A stretch of DNA of 64,000 nucleotides from Bacteroidales bacterium (GTDB lineage Bacteria; Bacteroidota; Bacteroidia; Bacteroidales; M50B96): contig JAGYLP010000007.1 of NCBI GenBank assembly GCA_018401015.1, positions 1-64,000 of the forward strand, in the 5' to 3' direction. Under the pieces are notes generated by a model that searched no databases, was not told the origin of the DNA, and was given only the letters and a program-made list of their open reading frames with translations. Positions 16,702 to 26,207 of the stretch are shown here, one piece after another. Numbering within the stretch: the first letter of the stretch is position 1; every line of letters begins with the position of its first letter. The translations under genes and the position numbers were made by a program.

Positions 16702-18216
16702 ATGATTAAGAAAATTCTTGTAGCGAACCGTGGCGAAATAGCCGTTCGCGTGATGAGATCGTGTAGAGAAATGGGAATCAAAACGGTAGCGGTCTATTCC
16801 GATGCCGATAGAAAGGCCATGCATGTGCGGTATGCCGACGATGCCTACCACATTGGTCCTTCACCCTCCAACGAAAGTTATTTAGTGATCGATAAAATTA
16901 TCGATGTGGCTAAAAAGTCGAATGCCGATGCAATTCATCCCGGATATGGCTTCCTTTCGGAAAACCCGGCTTTTGCCGACCGTTGTAAAGAAGAAGGAAT
17001 CATTTTTATTGGTCCCGATTCCAATGCGATGCGCGTAATGGGCGATAAAATCTCGGCTCGTAATAAAATGATTGAAGCCGGTGTCTCAGTCGTTCCGGGA
17101 ACCAAAGACTTGCGCGAAGAAGCCGAAATTCTTGAAGCTGCCGACCGCATTGGACTGCCGGTGATGGTGAAAGCTTCTGCCGGTGGTGGCGGGAAAGGAA
17201 TGCGCTTGGTGAAACAACGCGAAGAACTAATTTCTTCTGTACGCGCCGCCAAATCGGAAGCAATGGCAGCATTTGGCGATGATGCCGTTTACATCGAAAA
17301 ATACATTGGTTCACCTCACCATATCGAATTTCAAGTTCTGGGCGATTCACACGGGAACATTATCCACCTCTTCGAACGGGAATGTAGTGTACAACGACGT
17401 CATCAAAAAGTGGTAGAAGAAACACCTTCTCCAATCATGACTCCCGAAATGCGCGCTGCTATGGGAGAACAAGCTGTAATGGCTGCCAAAGCAGTTGATT
17501 ACGTGGGAGCAGGAACCATCGAATTTCTAGCCGACAACAACGGAAATTTTTATTTCCTCGAAATGAATACCCGCCTGCAAGTAGAGCATCCAATTACAGA
17601 ACGTGTAACCGGAGTGGACTTAGTGAAAGAACAAATCCGAATTGCTGAAGGACATCCAATCTCCTTTAAACAAGAAGACTTGTCGCAATATGGCCATGCT
17701 ATGGAGGCACGTATTTATGCCGAAGATCCTGAAAATAACTTCATGCCGTCGCCCGGATTAATTCAACACATTACCGAACCTCTTGGTCTGGGTGTGCGCC
17801 ACGACGGATATGTTTACGAAGGATTCGAAATTCCAATTTACTACGACCCCATGATCTCGAAACTAATCGTTTGGGGGAAAGACCGCGAGGAAGCAATCGG
17901 TCGCATGAGAAGAGCTCTATACGCATACAAAATTACCGGCATTCGTACCAATCTGGCCTTCCTCGATAAAGTTTTTCAAGCAGACGATTTTGTAAATGGA
18001 AATTACGACACCCATTTTATCGAAAATAACATCGATTTTCTCATGGAACGGGAAAAATTTCGCGGAAATATCGAGAACATCATCAAGATTACCACTTTCC
18101 TCCATCATCAAGCTAAACTCGAAGGAGGCGTTCCCATGTCGGACGATTCCGATAACAACTGTAGCGAAAGCGAATGGAAGAGCTTTGGTAAGCGTCGGGG
18201 GATGCTTAAAATCTAA
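16702..18216 (+). CDS. accC: biotin carboxylase subunit of acyl-CoA carboxylase
   Basis: ATP-dependent carboxylation of biotin on the carrier protein. 504 aa, starting MIKKILVANRGEIAVRVMRS as in AccC/PccA proteins. The ATP-grasp loop is ASAGGGGKGMR, followed by HIEFQVLGD, the ECSVQRRHQK segment and EMNTRLQVEHPITE. First gene of a three-gene operon with the carrier and the carboxyltransferase. The operon organisation in Bacteroidota usually corresponds to propionyl-CoA carboxylase, so accC is used only as a generic name. Confidence 0.92.
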   Translation: MIKKILVANRGEIAVRVMRSCREMGIKTVAVYSDADRKAMHVRYADDAYHIGPSPSNESYLVIDKIIDVAKKSNADAIHPGYGFLSENPAFADRCKEEGIIFIGPDSNAMRVMGDKISARNKMIEAGVSVVPGTKDLREEAEILEAADRIGLPVMVKASAGGGGKGMRLVKQREELISSVRAAKSEAMAAFGDDAVYIEKYIGSPHHIEFQVLGDSHGNIIHLFERECSVQRRHQKVVEETPSPIMTPEMRAAMGEQAVMAAKAVDYVGAGTIEFLADNNGNFYFLEMNTRLQVEHPITERVTGVDLVKEQIRIAEGHPISFKQEDLSQYGHAMEARIYAEDPENNFMPSPGLIQHITEPLGLGVRHDGYVYEGFEIPIYYDPMISKLIVWGKDREEAIGRMRRALYAYKITGIRTNLAFLDKVFQADDFVNGNYDTHFIENNIDFLMEREKFRGNIENIIKITTFLHHQAKLEGGVPMSDDSDNNCSESEWKSFGKRRGMLKI

Positions 18217-18261
18217 CTCCTTCTTGTATTAATCATTGTAAAATCGAAAGTTATTATAGCT

Positions 18262-18771
18262 ATGAAATTAGAAATTGCAATCAACGATTCTTCCTCAGAA
18301 ATTGAATTGCTCGAGAAAAACGGAAGCATCGTAAAACTTCTGGTCGATGGACAAGAGGTAGAATTAGATGCCATCATGGTGGAGCGAGGCGTTTATTCCA
18401 TTATTCACGATAATAAGTCGTACAACGTGGAAATTACCGAAGGTAATTCACCTAAAAAATACGTGGTCGATACACTTTACAACACGGTCGATGTTGAAGT
18501 TATCGATGCTGAATCGAGGTACCAGAAAAATCGAAAAGGAGCCAATTCAGGCGACGATAACGATTTTATCTCAAGTCCAATGCCCGGCAAGGTGGTTAAA
18601 GTCCTTGTAAACGAAGGCGATACCGTCCCCGCAGGCACCACTGTGGTAATCATTTCGGCCATGAAAATGGAAAGTGAATACAAAGTGAAACAAGACCGAT
18701 TAATCAAAGAGGTTCGCGTGAAAGAAGGAGATACCATCGATGCCAATCAACCTCTCATTATTGTTGAATAA
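18262..18771 (+). CDS. biotin carboxyl carrier protein (biotin/lipoyl attachment domain)
   Basis: 169 aa. The C-terminal ~75 residues form a biotinyl domain with the biotinylation motif SAMKMES (Lys135) and the upstream [16 protein letters not shown] hairpin typical of acyl-CoA carboxylase carriers. The N-terminal part is a small beta-rich domain ([19 protein letters not shown]). It lies between the biotin carboxylase and the carboxyltransferase genes and carries CO2 between their active sites. Confidence 0.92.
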   Translation: MKLEIAINDSSSEIELLEKNGSIVKLLVDGQEVELDAIMVERGVYSIIHDNKSYNVEITEGNSPKKYVVDTLYNTVDVEVIDAESRYQKNRKGANSGDDNDFISSPMPGKVVKVLVNEGDTVPAGTTVVIISAMKMESEYKVKQDRLIKEVRVKEGDTIDANQPLIIVE

Positions 18772-18785
18772 TTAACACATCCAAT

Positions 18786-20321
18786 ATGCTTACAAACGAA
18801 GAAAAAATCCAGATTTTTGAAGAAAAAAGCAAACAAGCTGAATTAGGTGGAGGAAAAGATCGAATTGAAAAAATTCACGCCTCCGGTCGGTTAACTGCTC
18901 GTGAACGCATCGATATTTTACTCGATGCCAACTCCTTTGTTGAACTCGATAAGTTCGTCGTTCATCAGGTAAAAGATTTTGGGATGGAAGACCAAAAGTA
19001 CCTGGGCGATGGAGTCGTATCGGGCTATGGTAAAATCGATGGACGGCTGGTGTATGTGTTCGCACAGGATTTTACGGTTTTTGGTGGTTCACTAAGTCGC
19101 ACCAATGCCGATAAAATCGTGAAAGTAACCAAGCTAGCGCTAAAAAACGGAGCCCCTATTATCGGGCTCAACGATTCAGGCGGGGCGCGTATTCAAGAAG
19201 GAGTAAAGTCCTTAGCCGGATATGCCGATATATTCCACCTAAACGTTCAAGCTTCCGGAGTAATTCCGCAAATATCCGCTATTCTTGGTCCATGTGCCGG
19301 AGGTGCCGTCTATTCACCGGCTCTTACCGACTTCATCTTCATGGTAAAAGACTCTAGTTACATGTTCGTGACGGGTCCCGATGTAGTAAAAAGTGTTACG
19401 CACGAAGAAGTAACCAAATCGGAATTAGGGGGCGCACGAACCCATAACATCAAATCGGGAGTCGCTCATTTCATGTCCGATACCGACGAACAAGCCATCA
19501 TGGCGGTAAGAGAACTGCTGGCATTTTTGCCCTCGAATAACCTCGAAGATGCAAAAGTAATCGCTAGCTCCGATTCAGCCGATCGGGTAGATGAGAACCT
19601 CATGAACCTCATTCCGGCCGATCCAAATAGACCATACGACATGAAGGATTTAATCCATTCCATTGTCGATAATAAATACTTCTTCGAAGTACAAGAACAC
19701 TACGCACAAAATATCGTGATTGGATTCGGTCGCCTTAACGGAAAATCGGTCGGTTTTGTAGCTAACCAACCTGCATCCTATGCCGGAGTCCTCGATATCA
19801 ACAGCTCGGTCAAAGCTGCCCGATTTGTACGATTCTGCGACTCCTTCAATATCCCCATTATTACCCTGGTGGATGTTCCCGGATTCCTACCCGGTACCGA
19901 TCAGGAGTTTGGTGGAATTATTAAACACGGAGCCAAATTACTATACGCCTTCTCCGAAGCTACAGTGCCTAAAATTACCCTCATTACGCGAAAAGCCTAT
20001 GGTGGAGCTTACGATGTAATGGCCAGTAAACACATCGGTGCCGATGTTAATCTGGCATACCCATCGGCCGAAATTGCCGTAATGGGAGCCGACGGAGCGG
20101 TTAATATCCTTTATCGCGGACTCAGCGAAGAGGAACGAGCCAAACAAATCGAAGAATACAAAATGGCATTCGCAAATCCTTATCGAGCTGCCGAGTTGGG
20201 CTATATCGATGAAATCATTCTACCTCGCGATACCCGCAAGAAACTCATTCAAGCCCTTTTCATGACCAAGAACAAAAGCGAAGCTGCTCCGTTCAAAAAG
20301 CATGGAAACATTCCTCTGTAG
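18786..20321 (+). CDS. pccB: acyl-CoA carboxylase carboxyltransferase subunit (propionyl-CoA carboxylase beta type)
   Basis: 511 aa. Transfers the carboxyl group from biotin to an acyl-CoA, most likely propionyl-CoA. Two crotonase-fold halves are visible. The N-half has [35 protein letters not shown] and [18 protein letters not shown]. The C-half has [50 protein letters not shown] and the family C-terminus PRDTRKKL. Substrate specificity is inferred from overall similarity to PccB/MmdA. It ends just before a strong terminator. Confidence 0.92.
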   Translation: MLTNEEKIQIFEEKSKQAELGGGKDRIEKIHASGRLTARERIDILLDANSFVELDKFVVHQVKDFGMEDQKYLGDGVVSGYGKIDGRLVYVFAQDFTVFGGSLSRTNADKIVKVTKLALKNGAPIIGLNDSGGARIQEGVKSLAGYADIFHLNVQASGVIPQISAILGPCAGGAVYSPALTDFIFMVKDSSYMFVTGPDVVKSVTHEEVTKSELGGARTHNIKSGVAHFMSDTDEQAIMAVRELLAFLPSNNLEDAKVIASSDSADRVDENLMNLIPADPNRPYDMKDLIHSIVDNKYFFEVQEHYAQNIVIGFGRLNGKSVGFVANQPASYAGVLDINSSVKAARFVRFCDSFNIPIITLVDVPGFLPGTDQEFGGIIKHGAKLLYAFSEATVPKITLITRKAYGGAYDVMASKHIGADVNLAYPSAEIAVMGADGAVNILYRGLSEEERAKQIEEYKMAFANPYRAAELGYIDEIILPRDTRKKLIQALFMTKNKSEAAPFKKHGNIPL

Positions 20322-20340
20322 GGAACAATCAATCAGAATC

Positions 20341-20373
20341 AAAAAAAGGGAGTATTTTTTACTCCCTTTTTTT
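20341..20373. terminator. bidirectional intrinsic terminator
   Basis: 14-bp perfect stem (arms 20341-20354 and 20360-20373), five-T loop, A and T tracts on both sides. It ends the carboxylase operon on the plus strand and trhO on the minus strand; its last base is in the trhO stop codon. Confidence 0.92.
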
Positions 20374-21428
20374 TACATCGAACAGGAACTCACCATCGGG
20401 CGTTTGCTGTATTTCTGCCCTTTTCGCTCGCGAGCTAATGCCTTTACTTTTTCCAGTCGAATCGATTCAGGCAATTGCACAATCTCAAAGCATTCGTCGG
20501 AACAAGTGCCTTGAGTTTTTTCCCTACAAGTATCGCATTGGATAAAAAGCACATGACAAGCCTGATTCGCGCAATTAGCATGCGTATCGGCCGGTGAACC
20601 ACAAGTATGGCAGCGACCCAATACATCATCGGTAATGCGTTCGCCTAAACGTTCGTCGAATACGAAGTTTTTTCCTTTGAACCGAGAGGGAAGACCTTGC
20701 ATTTTTACTTGACGAGCATACTCGATTACCCCTCCATGTAACTGATTCACATCGGTAAAACCATGATGTTTTAGATAGGCACTAGCCTTTTCGCACCGAA
20801 CACCACCCGTGCAGTAGAGTAGAACCTTCTTGTCTTTTTTGTCTTGTAAGAGATCAACCACCATCTCTACTTCTTCCCGAAAGGTATCCACTTCGGGACA
20901 AATAGCTCCATCGAACCGACCGATTTCGCTTTCGTAGGTATTTCGCATATCCACGACGATGGTTTCTTTGCGCTCCATAGCCTCGTTAAACTCCATGGCA
21001 GTTAAGTGTTTACCAACATTGGTAACATCAAAACTACCTTCTTCCATTCCATCGGCCAAAATCTTATGTCGCACCTTCATTTTGAGAATGTAAAATGACT
21101 TCCCATCATCCTCAATGGCAATCTTTAAGGGCATTCCTTTAAGCTCTGAACGACCTTCGAGGCTGTGAAGGAAATCGTCCCAGTGATGCTCTGGAACGCT
21201 CATTTGCGCATTGATTCCTTCTCGAGCGATATAAATTCGACCAAAACATGAATAGGCATCCCATTCCATGAATAAAGCATCGCGAAACTCCTGAGGATCG
21301 GAGATTTTTACATACCGATAAAATGAAACGGTTCGCCGACGAAAGGGTTCTTGCATTAAACGCTCTTTCATCACGCGCTTATCGACGCGGTTATGCAGTA
21401 GTTTCTTTTTCACCTTTAGTTCTTTCAT
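20373..21428 (-). CDS. trhO: rhodanese-family tRNA uridine(34) hydroxylase
   Basis: 351 aa, YceA/TrhO family. These enzymes hydroxylate wobble uridine 34 of certain tRNAs using oxygen, the first step to cmo5U/mo5U. The N-terminal domain (RTVSFYRYVKI, then GRIYIAREGINAQMS) is the family-specific part. The rhodanese domain contains the active-site loop LYCTGGVRCEKA. A Cys-rich C-terminal tail (CHTCGSPADTHANCANQACHVLFIQCDTC, given here in pieces: CHTCGSP, CANQAC, CDTC) probably binds zinc. It converges on the carboxylase operon through a shared terminator. Confidence 0.9.
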   Translation of the reverse strand: MKELKVKKKLLHNRVDKRVMKERLMQEPFRRRTVSFYRYVKISDPQEFRDALFMEWDAYSCFGRIYIAREGINAQMSVPEHHWDDFLHSLEGRSELKGMPLKIAIEDDGKSFYILKMKVRHKILADGMEEGSFDVTNVGKHLTAMEFNEAMERKETIVVDMRNTYESEIGRFDGAICPEVDTFREEVEMVVDLLQDKKDKKVLLYCTGGVRCEKASAYLKHHGFTDVNQLHGGVIEYARQVKMQGLPSRFKGKNFVFDERLGERITDDVLGRCHTCGSPADTHANCANQACHVLFIQCDTCREKTQGTCSDECFEIVQLPESIRLEKVKALARERKGQKYSKRPMVSSCSM

Positions 21429-21594
21429 AGCGAATGATTGGATAAACTAGCTAAGTTGTTTGAAAAAATAGCAGACAAAAATATCTTAAAATATGAAATA
21501 CAACAAGGGTTTTTTCACCCAGACAGAGTAGGGAAGTAATCAATCGTATGGATTGAATAAAGCGTATCAGGAAGCACTCGATTACCCCTCCATT

Positions 21595-22179
21595 ATGGAA
21601 AATGACTGGGAAGATATATCGACGCATTTTCTTTTTATTTCCATTTATTATGAGGAATTTAGCTCCGCATTTTACTGTCCAATGATCATTAAGCGTTCAA
21701 AATCTTTTTTTTCTGCAAAAGCAAAGCGGATTGCTTTAGGTTTGCTTTTTCTGGTACTGTTCTTTTTCCTCTTTTCATTTAAGAATCAGCCCGAATGGCC
21801 CGGAATTATTGGAACTGCCGTTTTCATCCTTGTTATATTGGTGATCTTAACCAGTAAAGATGAATTTACCTTGAACGAAGAAAACTTGCTTCTTCGTAAC
21901 TATTGGAAAGTTTTTGGAATGCGATTATTCAGCGAGGATAAACAATTACCTGGGCGCATTAAACGGGTAATGGTGCTCCGACGAAAGCGTAAATGGAAAC
22001 GTTATCTGGCACTAGCCATTCCTTTTACTACCGAATTAGAAGTTTACGAAGTTTTTATCATTGATTGGAGGGGACGACCAAGAAGAATATTTTCTCAAAC
22101 GCAGGAAAATGCCGAGGAGTATGCCGATATACTCAGGACAACATATCGGGATAAAGAAAGAGCCTCTCATGGGATTTGA
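21595..22179 (+). CDS. small membrane protein of unknown function
   Basis: The open frame runs from a TTG at 21553; plausible starts are ATG 21595 (used here) and ATG 21682. Two adjacent hydrophobic segments (IALGLLFLVLFFFLFSF and IIGTAVFILVILVILT) form a hairpin, followed by a basic cytoplasmic part (LRRKRKWKRY) and a beta-rich tail. This layout resembles small PH-like membrane proteins, but I recognise no family. The last 19 bases lie inside the tRNA-Thr gene on the other strand. The hydrophobic pattern suggests it is real. Confidence 0.55.
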   Translation: MENDWEDISTHFLFISIYYEEFSSAFYCPMIIKRSKSFFSAKAKRIALGLLFLVLFFFLFSFKNQPEWPGIIGTAVFILVILVILTSKDEFTLNEENLLLRNYWKVFGMRLFSEDKQLPGRIKRVMVLRRKRKWKRYLALAIPFTTELEVYEVFIIDWRGRPRRIFSQTQENAEEYADILRTTYRDKERASHGI

Positions 22180-22232
22180 ACCCACGACCTGCTCATTACG
22201 AATGAGCTGCTCTACCGCTGAGCTAAAGAGGC
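22161..22232 (-). tRNA. tRNA-Thr (anticodon CGT)
   Basis: Folds as a complete 72-nt cloverleaf on the minus strand: acceptor GCCTCTT paired with GAGAGGC (one G-U), D-stem GCTC/GAGC, anticodon stem GCTCA/TGAGC with loop TTCGTAA, T-arm GTGGG-TTCAAAT-CCCAT. No CCA encoded. Anticodon CGT reads ACG codons. Confidence 0.95.
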
Positions 22233-22297
22233 AATCGATATTGGATAAAATCCGCCGCAAAAATATAAAATTCCCCTTTTCGCTATGAGATTATCTC

Positions 22298-22305
22298 TAT
22301 TTTTG
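22298..22305 (+). promoter_or_regulatory. candidate -7 box of the pullulanase gene
   Basis: TATTTTTG matches TAnnTTTG, 25 bases upstream of the ATG at 22331. No convincing -33 element. Confidence 0.4.
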
Positions 22306-22330
22306 ACTACTTTTTTTTAAACCGCTTACC

Positions 22331-24313
22331 ATGCTACTTAACCGATTATTAGTCTTACTATTAAGTGTTTTAGCCTTTAATTCCTGTATGAAGCAAACCT
22401 CGCAAAAACAATTCACAAACCCGGAAGATGCCAATCTTTGGCCCATTTATACTCCTGCCTCTACACAGTGGAAGCTTTGGTCGCCCGAGGCTGAACAGGT
22501 GCAATTATTATTGTATCCCGATGGAACAAGCAATCAGGCTATCGCCCGTCATAACCTATCTGCATCAGAATCGGGAGTTTGGTCCTTAACACTAGAAGGC
22601 GATTGGAAGAATACCTATTACACTTTTCAGGTTAAGTGGGAAGGGGAATGGTTGCCCGAAACTCCCGGTATTTATGCTCAGGCAACCGGTGTAAATGGTG
22701 AAAGGGCTTGTATCATTGATCACAATGAATTAAATCCTTCCGATTGGTCGGACGATGCATGGGTAAAGCTCGAGGCACCCAATAAAGCCATTTTGTACGA
22801 ACTCCACGTCCGCGATATGACCATTCATCCCAGTTCAGGAAGTAAGTATCCGGGGAAATACCTCGGACTCGCTGAAAAGAGAACTAAAAGCCCACAAGGG
22901 CTGGCAACCGGAATTGACCATTTAATCGAATTAGGGATTACTCATGTGCACCTGCTCCCGGTTTTCGACTATTTGTCGGTCGATGAAGAACGGCTTAATG
23001 AGGCACAGTTCAACTGGGGATACGACCCGCAAAACTATAATGTGCCCGAAGGGAGTTATTCGACCAATCCACACGATGCCGCTGTCAGGATTCGAGAGTT
23101 TAAACAAATGGTACGCGAGCTGCATCGACACGGAATTGGCGTGGTGATGGATGTAGTGTATAATCATACTGGCCGCACGGAAGACTCCAATTTTAACCGT
23201 GAGTATCCGGAGTATTATTATCGATTTGAGGCCGATGGTCGTTATTCGAACGCATCGGGTTGTGGCAATGAAACCGCTTCGGAGAAACCGATGGTTCGTA
23301 AATTCATGCTGGAATCAATCCTTTACTGGGCTAAGGAATACCATATCGACGGATTTCGATTCGATTTAATGGGTATTCACGATATTGAAACGATGAATTT
23401 AATTGCAGACACCCTAAAAGCCATTAATCCATCCGCCATCATTTATGGCGAAGGATGGACAGGCGGTTCATCTCCTCTGGCCGAAGAATTCAGAGCGGTT
23501 AAAAAACAAGTAAGCCGATTACACGGAATCAGCGCATTTAGCGACGATTTGCGCGATGGGTTAAAAGGTTCTGTTTTCGAAGATTCAAGCCGAGGCTTTG
23601 TGAGTGGTGTCTTCTCGCAAGAGGAAAGCATCAAATTTGGGGTGGTCGGATCCATCTTACACGATCAACTACTGTATAAAAAAGTAAATTACTCCGATAC
23701 TTCGTGGGCTGTAGAACCTTGGCAATCCATTGCTTACGTATCTTGCCACGATAATCACACGCTCTACGATAAATTAAAAGTATCGAATCCGAATGCCGAC
23801 GAGGAATCGATTGTTCAAATGCAAGCATTGGCACTCGGAATTGTCTTAACCTCTCAAGGAATTCCCTTTTTGCATGCAGGATCGGAGTTTTTGCGCACCA
23901 AAAATGGAGAACATAACTCCTATAATTTGAGCGATGCCATCAATCAAATCGATTGGAACCGGAAAGCAGAGTATTTGCATCACTTTCAGTTTATAAAGCA
24001 ACTCATTCAGTTTCGAAAAGAACATCCATCGCTCACGTTACCCAACGCCGGATCGGTTAGAAAAAGTTTAAGCTTTATCGATTCAGAAGCTGGTGTGGTC
24101 GCCTACACCATAGCTAGCAAACAAGGCAATGAGCCGATAAAGAAAATTCTGGTTGTTTACAATGCCAAACGCGAAACAGCTAAACTTAAACTCGATACGA
24201 AATATCAGGTTGCCTTACATGGATTGAATCCCGGGACATCGCAAACGGGGACAAGCTCAAATACCTTCGTGATTGCTCCTAAAAGCCTGCTGATCGCGGT
24301 TACAGAAAAATGA
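22331..24313 (+). CDS. pulA: type I pullulanase, lipoprotein
   Basis: 660 aa. Debranching enzyme that hydrolyses alpha-1,6 links in pullulan, glycogen and starch. An N-terminal lipoprotein signal (LLSVLAFNSC, Cys19) places it in the envelope. A CBM48-like domain occupies about residues 40-135. The GH13 barrel shows the type I signature FNWGYDPQNYNVPEGSYST, then DVVYNHT, nucleophile motif GFRFDLMGIHD, acid motif IYGEGWTGG and VSCHDNHT. A beta-sandwich ends the protein. Unlike intracellular glycogen pullulanases it is exported, suggesting use of external or periplasmic glucans. No SusC/SusD genes are next to it. Confidence 0.92.
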   Translation: MLLNRLLVLLLSVLAFNSCMKQTSQKQFTNPEDANLWPIYTPASTQWKLWSPEAEQVQLLLYPDGTSNQAIARHNLSASESGVWSLTLEGDWKNTYYTFQVKWEGEWLPETPGIYAQATGVNGERACIIDHNELNPSDWSDDAWVKLEAPNKAILYELHVRDMTIHPSSGSKYPGKYLGLAEKRTKSPQGLATGIDHLIELGITHVHLLPVFDYLSVDEERLNEAQFNWGYDPQNYNVPEGSYSTNPHDAAVRIREFKQMVRELHRHGIGVVMDVVYNHTGRTEDSNFNREYPEYYYRFEADGRYSNASGCGNETASEKPMVRKFMLESILYWAKEYHIDGFRFDLMGIHDIETMNLIADTLKAINPSAIIYGEGWTGGSSPLAEEFRAVKKQVSRLHGISAFSDDLRDGLKGSVFEDSSRGFVSGVFSQEESIKFGVVGSILHDQLLYKKVNYSDTSWAVEPWQSIAYVSCHDNHTLYDKLKVSNPNADEESIVQMQALALGIVLTSQGIPFLHAGSEFLRTKNGEHNSYNLSDAINQIDWNRKAEYLHHFQFIKQLIQFRKEHPSLTLPNAGSVRKSLSFIDSEAGVVAYTIASKQGNEPIKKILVVYNAKRETAKLKLDTKYQVALHGLNPGTSQTGTSSNTFVIAPKSLLIAVTEK

Positions 24314-24392
24314 ACCAGGAAGGGGTATGCTTGTTATAGGTTCTAATTTCTCCTACTGGAGTCAATCGCTTGTTTTCTTAATCTTTTAGCTC

Positions 24393-25232
24393 ATGACAAC
24401 TCTAATTTGGATACTGGTAGCAATAGTTGTGTTGCTCATCGTTTTGCTTTGGTCCACACTTCGAAAAAACAGAAAGGAGCAGGATAAATACCTCCAACTT
24501 ATCGAAAAGAAAAAAAACGAAATACATGCTCTTGAACAAGCATCAGAAATCAATCAATCCGATTTCAAAGCTTTACTACAGGTGTTGTCCGAAGAAATAA
24601 AGCCGGCTTACCAACAATACTCCGATTTCTTTACCCTTGTTAATACTCCCGGAAAACTTACAGATACCACTAATTTAGAGGAGATTATTCAAATAGTGAA
24701 GCATTCCTCTAAACAAGCGCACCGATTTGTCCTAAATCTTCAGGATTGGGTCGATTTGAAAACCGAAAAAGTAAGCCCTTCCTTGCAAACTTGCTCGGTT
24801 CTGAGCATTGTAGAAAAAGAAATCGATTCCTTGTCGGGGCAGTTATTCATCAAACACATCGACGTAAACATTCAAATTCTACCCGAGTTTCGAGTAGTAT
24901 CCGACCCGGTTTTACTTGCTGCAATTTTCCGGAACCTGATTCACAATGCGGTTAAGTTTACACCGGAGGATGGAAGCATTGAGCTATTAGCTCATTTCGA
25001 CGAAAATAAACCCGTCGTGGAAATAAACGATAGTGGTATCGGAATGACTGAAAAAGAAGTGGCTCCAATGTTTACCCATTGGGTTGTTCCGAGTCGCTTT
25101 GGTACAAACAACGAAAAAGGTATCGGGTTAGGATTTGTAATTGTGCGAGAATACATGAAACTTCTCAATGCAAACCTGGTACTGGAAAGCGAAAAAGATA
25201 AAGGAACTCGCATCAAATTGGAGTTTGCCTAG
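24393..25232 (+). CDS. membrane-anchored histidine-kinase-like ATPase lacking the phospho-acceptor His
   Basis: 279 aa. One N-terminal TM helix (IWILVAIVVLLIVLLWSTL), a coiled-coil stretch, a dimerisation-like pair of helices and a well-preserved HATPase domain. The H-box position reads LSEEIKPAY, with Glu67 where His is expected. By contrast the ATP site is intact: N-box FRNLIHNAVKFTP, G1 DSGIGM, G2 GIGLGF. It can probably bind ATP but not autophosphorylate at the usual site. It follows the pullulanase gene with an 80-base gap and converges on the nucleotidyltransferase gene. No response regulator is adjacent. Confidence 0.75.
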   Translation: MTTLIWILVAIVVLLIVLLWSTLRKNRKEQDKYLQLIEKKKNEIHALEQASEINQSDFKALLQVLSEEIKPAYQQYSDFFTLVNTPGKLTDTTNLEEIIQIVKHSSKQAHRFVLNLQDWVDLKTEKVSPSLQTCSVLSIVEKEIDSLSGQLFIKHIDVNIQILPEFRVVSDPVLLAAIFRNLIHNAVKFTPEDGSIELLAHFDENKPVVEINDSGIGMTEKEVAPMFTHWVVPSRFGTNNEKGIGLGFVIVREYMKLLNANLVLESEKDKGTRIKLEFA

Positions 25233-25236
25233 GACG

Positions 25237-26136
25237 CTACCAGAGTTTTTCCGGGTATATTCCTTGGCGAACCAAGTTCGCGATTCCTTCCTTAACTGCA
25301 GGCATATCTTCCTGATAGGTTACTCCAAACCAGGGGGAATCAGCTTCAATAACCTCAACCTTTACTTTACCCTGTGCTATTAAATCGAACACCGCAAACG
25401 GGATATAAAACTCAGATTTGAGCTCGTTGCCTCTCTCTTTTAAAAAATCAATAAACAGGGATTCCAACTCCTTAAAAAGGGTAGGACTAAATCCCCAAAA
25501 ATTCATCGAAACGGTTGTTTCAGGAGCTAATACATAGTCATCGCCCGATTCCGAATAGAAAATACCCGTCCCTTTTTGTTGAATATTCGTCCGTTCAATG
25601 ATTTCAATCAAGTTCTTTTTTTCGTCTGTTTTACAGACACCACGCGAAACACTCCCTTGAGGTGATAGGGTATTTTTCAGAGCATAAGCAATCATGCTAT
25701 AAGTCGATGGATTTGCCCTGTTTTTGAGGAAATCGGCCATGGCTTGAAACGCGGGGGCTCCATAAAAATCATCGGCATTGATTACGGCGAATGGAGCGGT
25801 TATCGCATTTTTTGCCATGAGAATGGCATGTCCTGTTCCCCACGGTTTTTCGCGTCCATCGGGTACCGAAAATCCTTCTGGTAAATAGTCTATTTCCTGA
25901 AAAACATAATCAACGTCCAGATGCTTTCGAAATGCAGCATCGAACTTATCCTTGAATGCCTCTTCGAAGCTTTTTCGAATGACAAAAACAACTTTTTCAA
26001 AACCGCTTCGGGCTGCATCGAAGACCGAATACTCTAAAATGGCTTCCTGATTAGGACCTACAGGCGATAGTTGCTTTAAACCGCCAAAGCGGGAACCCAT
26101 GCCAGCTGCTAATACAAGTAATTGGGGTTTAGTCAT
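25237..26136 (-). CDS. sugar-phosphate nucleotidyltransferase family protein
   Basis: 299 aa. Begins LLVLAAGMGSRFGGLKQL, the signature of the sugar-1-phosphate nucleotidyltransferase fold (NTP binding by the LAAGxGxRxGxxK loop). VINADDFYGAPAF supplies the metal-binding Asp pair. The family makes NDP-sugars or similar activated compounds from a sugar phosphate and NTP. I cannot tell the substrate. It is upstream of nothing obviously related; the next gene on the strand ends four bases away on the other side (convergent). Confidence 0.8.
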   Translation of the reverse strand: MTKPQLLVLAAGMGSRFGGLKQLSPVGPNQEAILEYSVFDAARSGFEKVVFVIRKSFEEAFKDKFDAAFRKHLDVDYVFQEIDYLPEGFSVPDGREKPWGTGHAILMAKNAITAPFAVINADDFYGAPAFQAMADFLKNRANPSTYSMIAYALKNTLSPQGSVSRGVCKTDEKKNLIEIIERTNIQQKGTGIFYSESGDDYVLAPETTVSMNFWGFSPTLFKELESLFIDFLKERGNELKSEFYIPFAVFDLIAQGKVKVEVIEADSPWFGVTYQEDMPAVKEGIANLVRQGIYPEKLW

Positions 26137-26207
26137 GAATTTGATTTTTAAATGGGTGCCAAATGTAAAAAAGAATCACCGATTCAAAATCCATTTATCC
26201 AGTAAAT

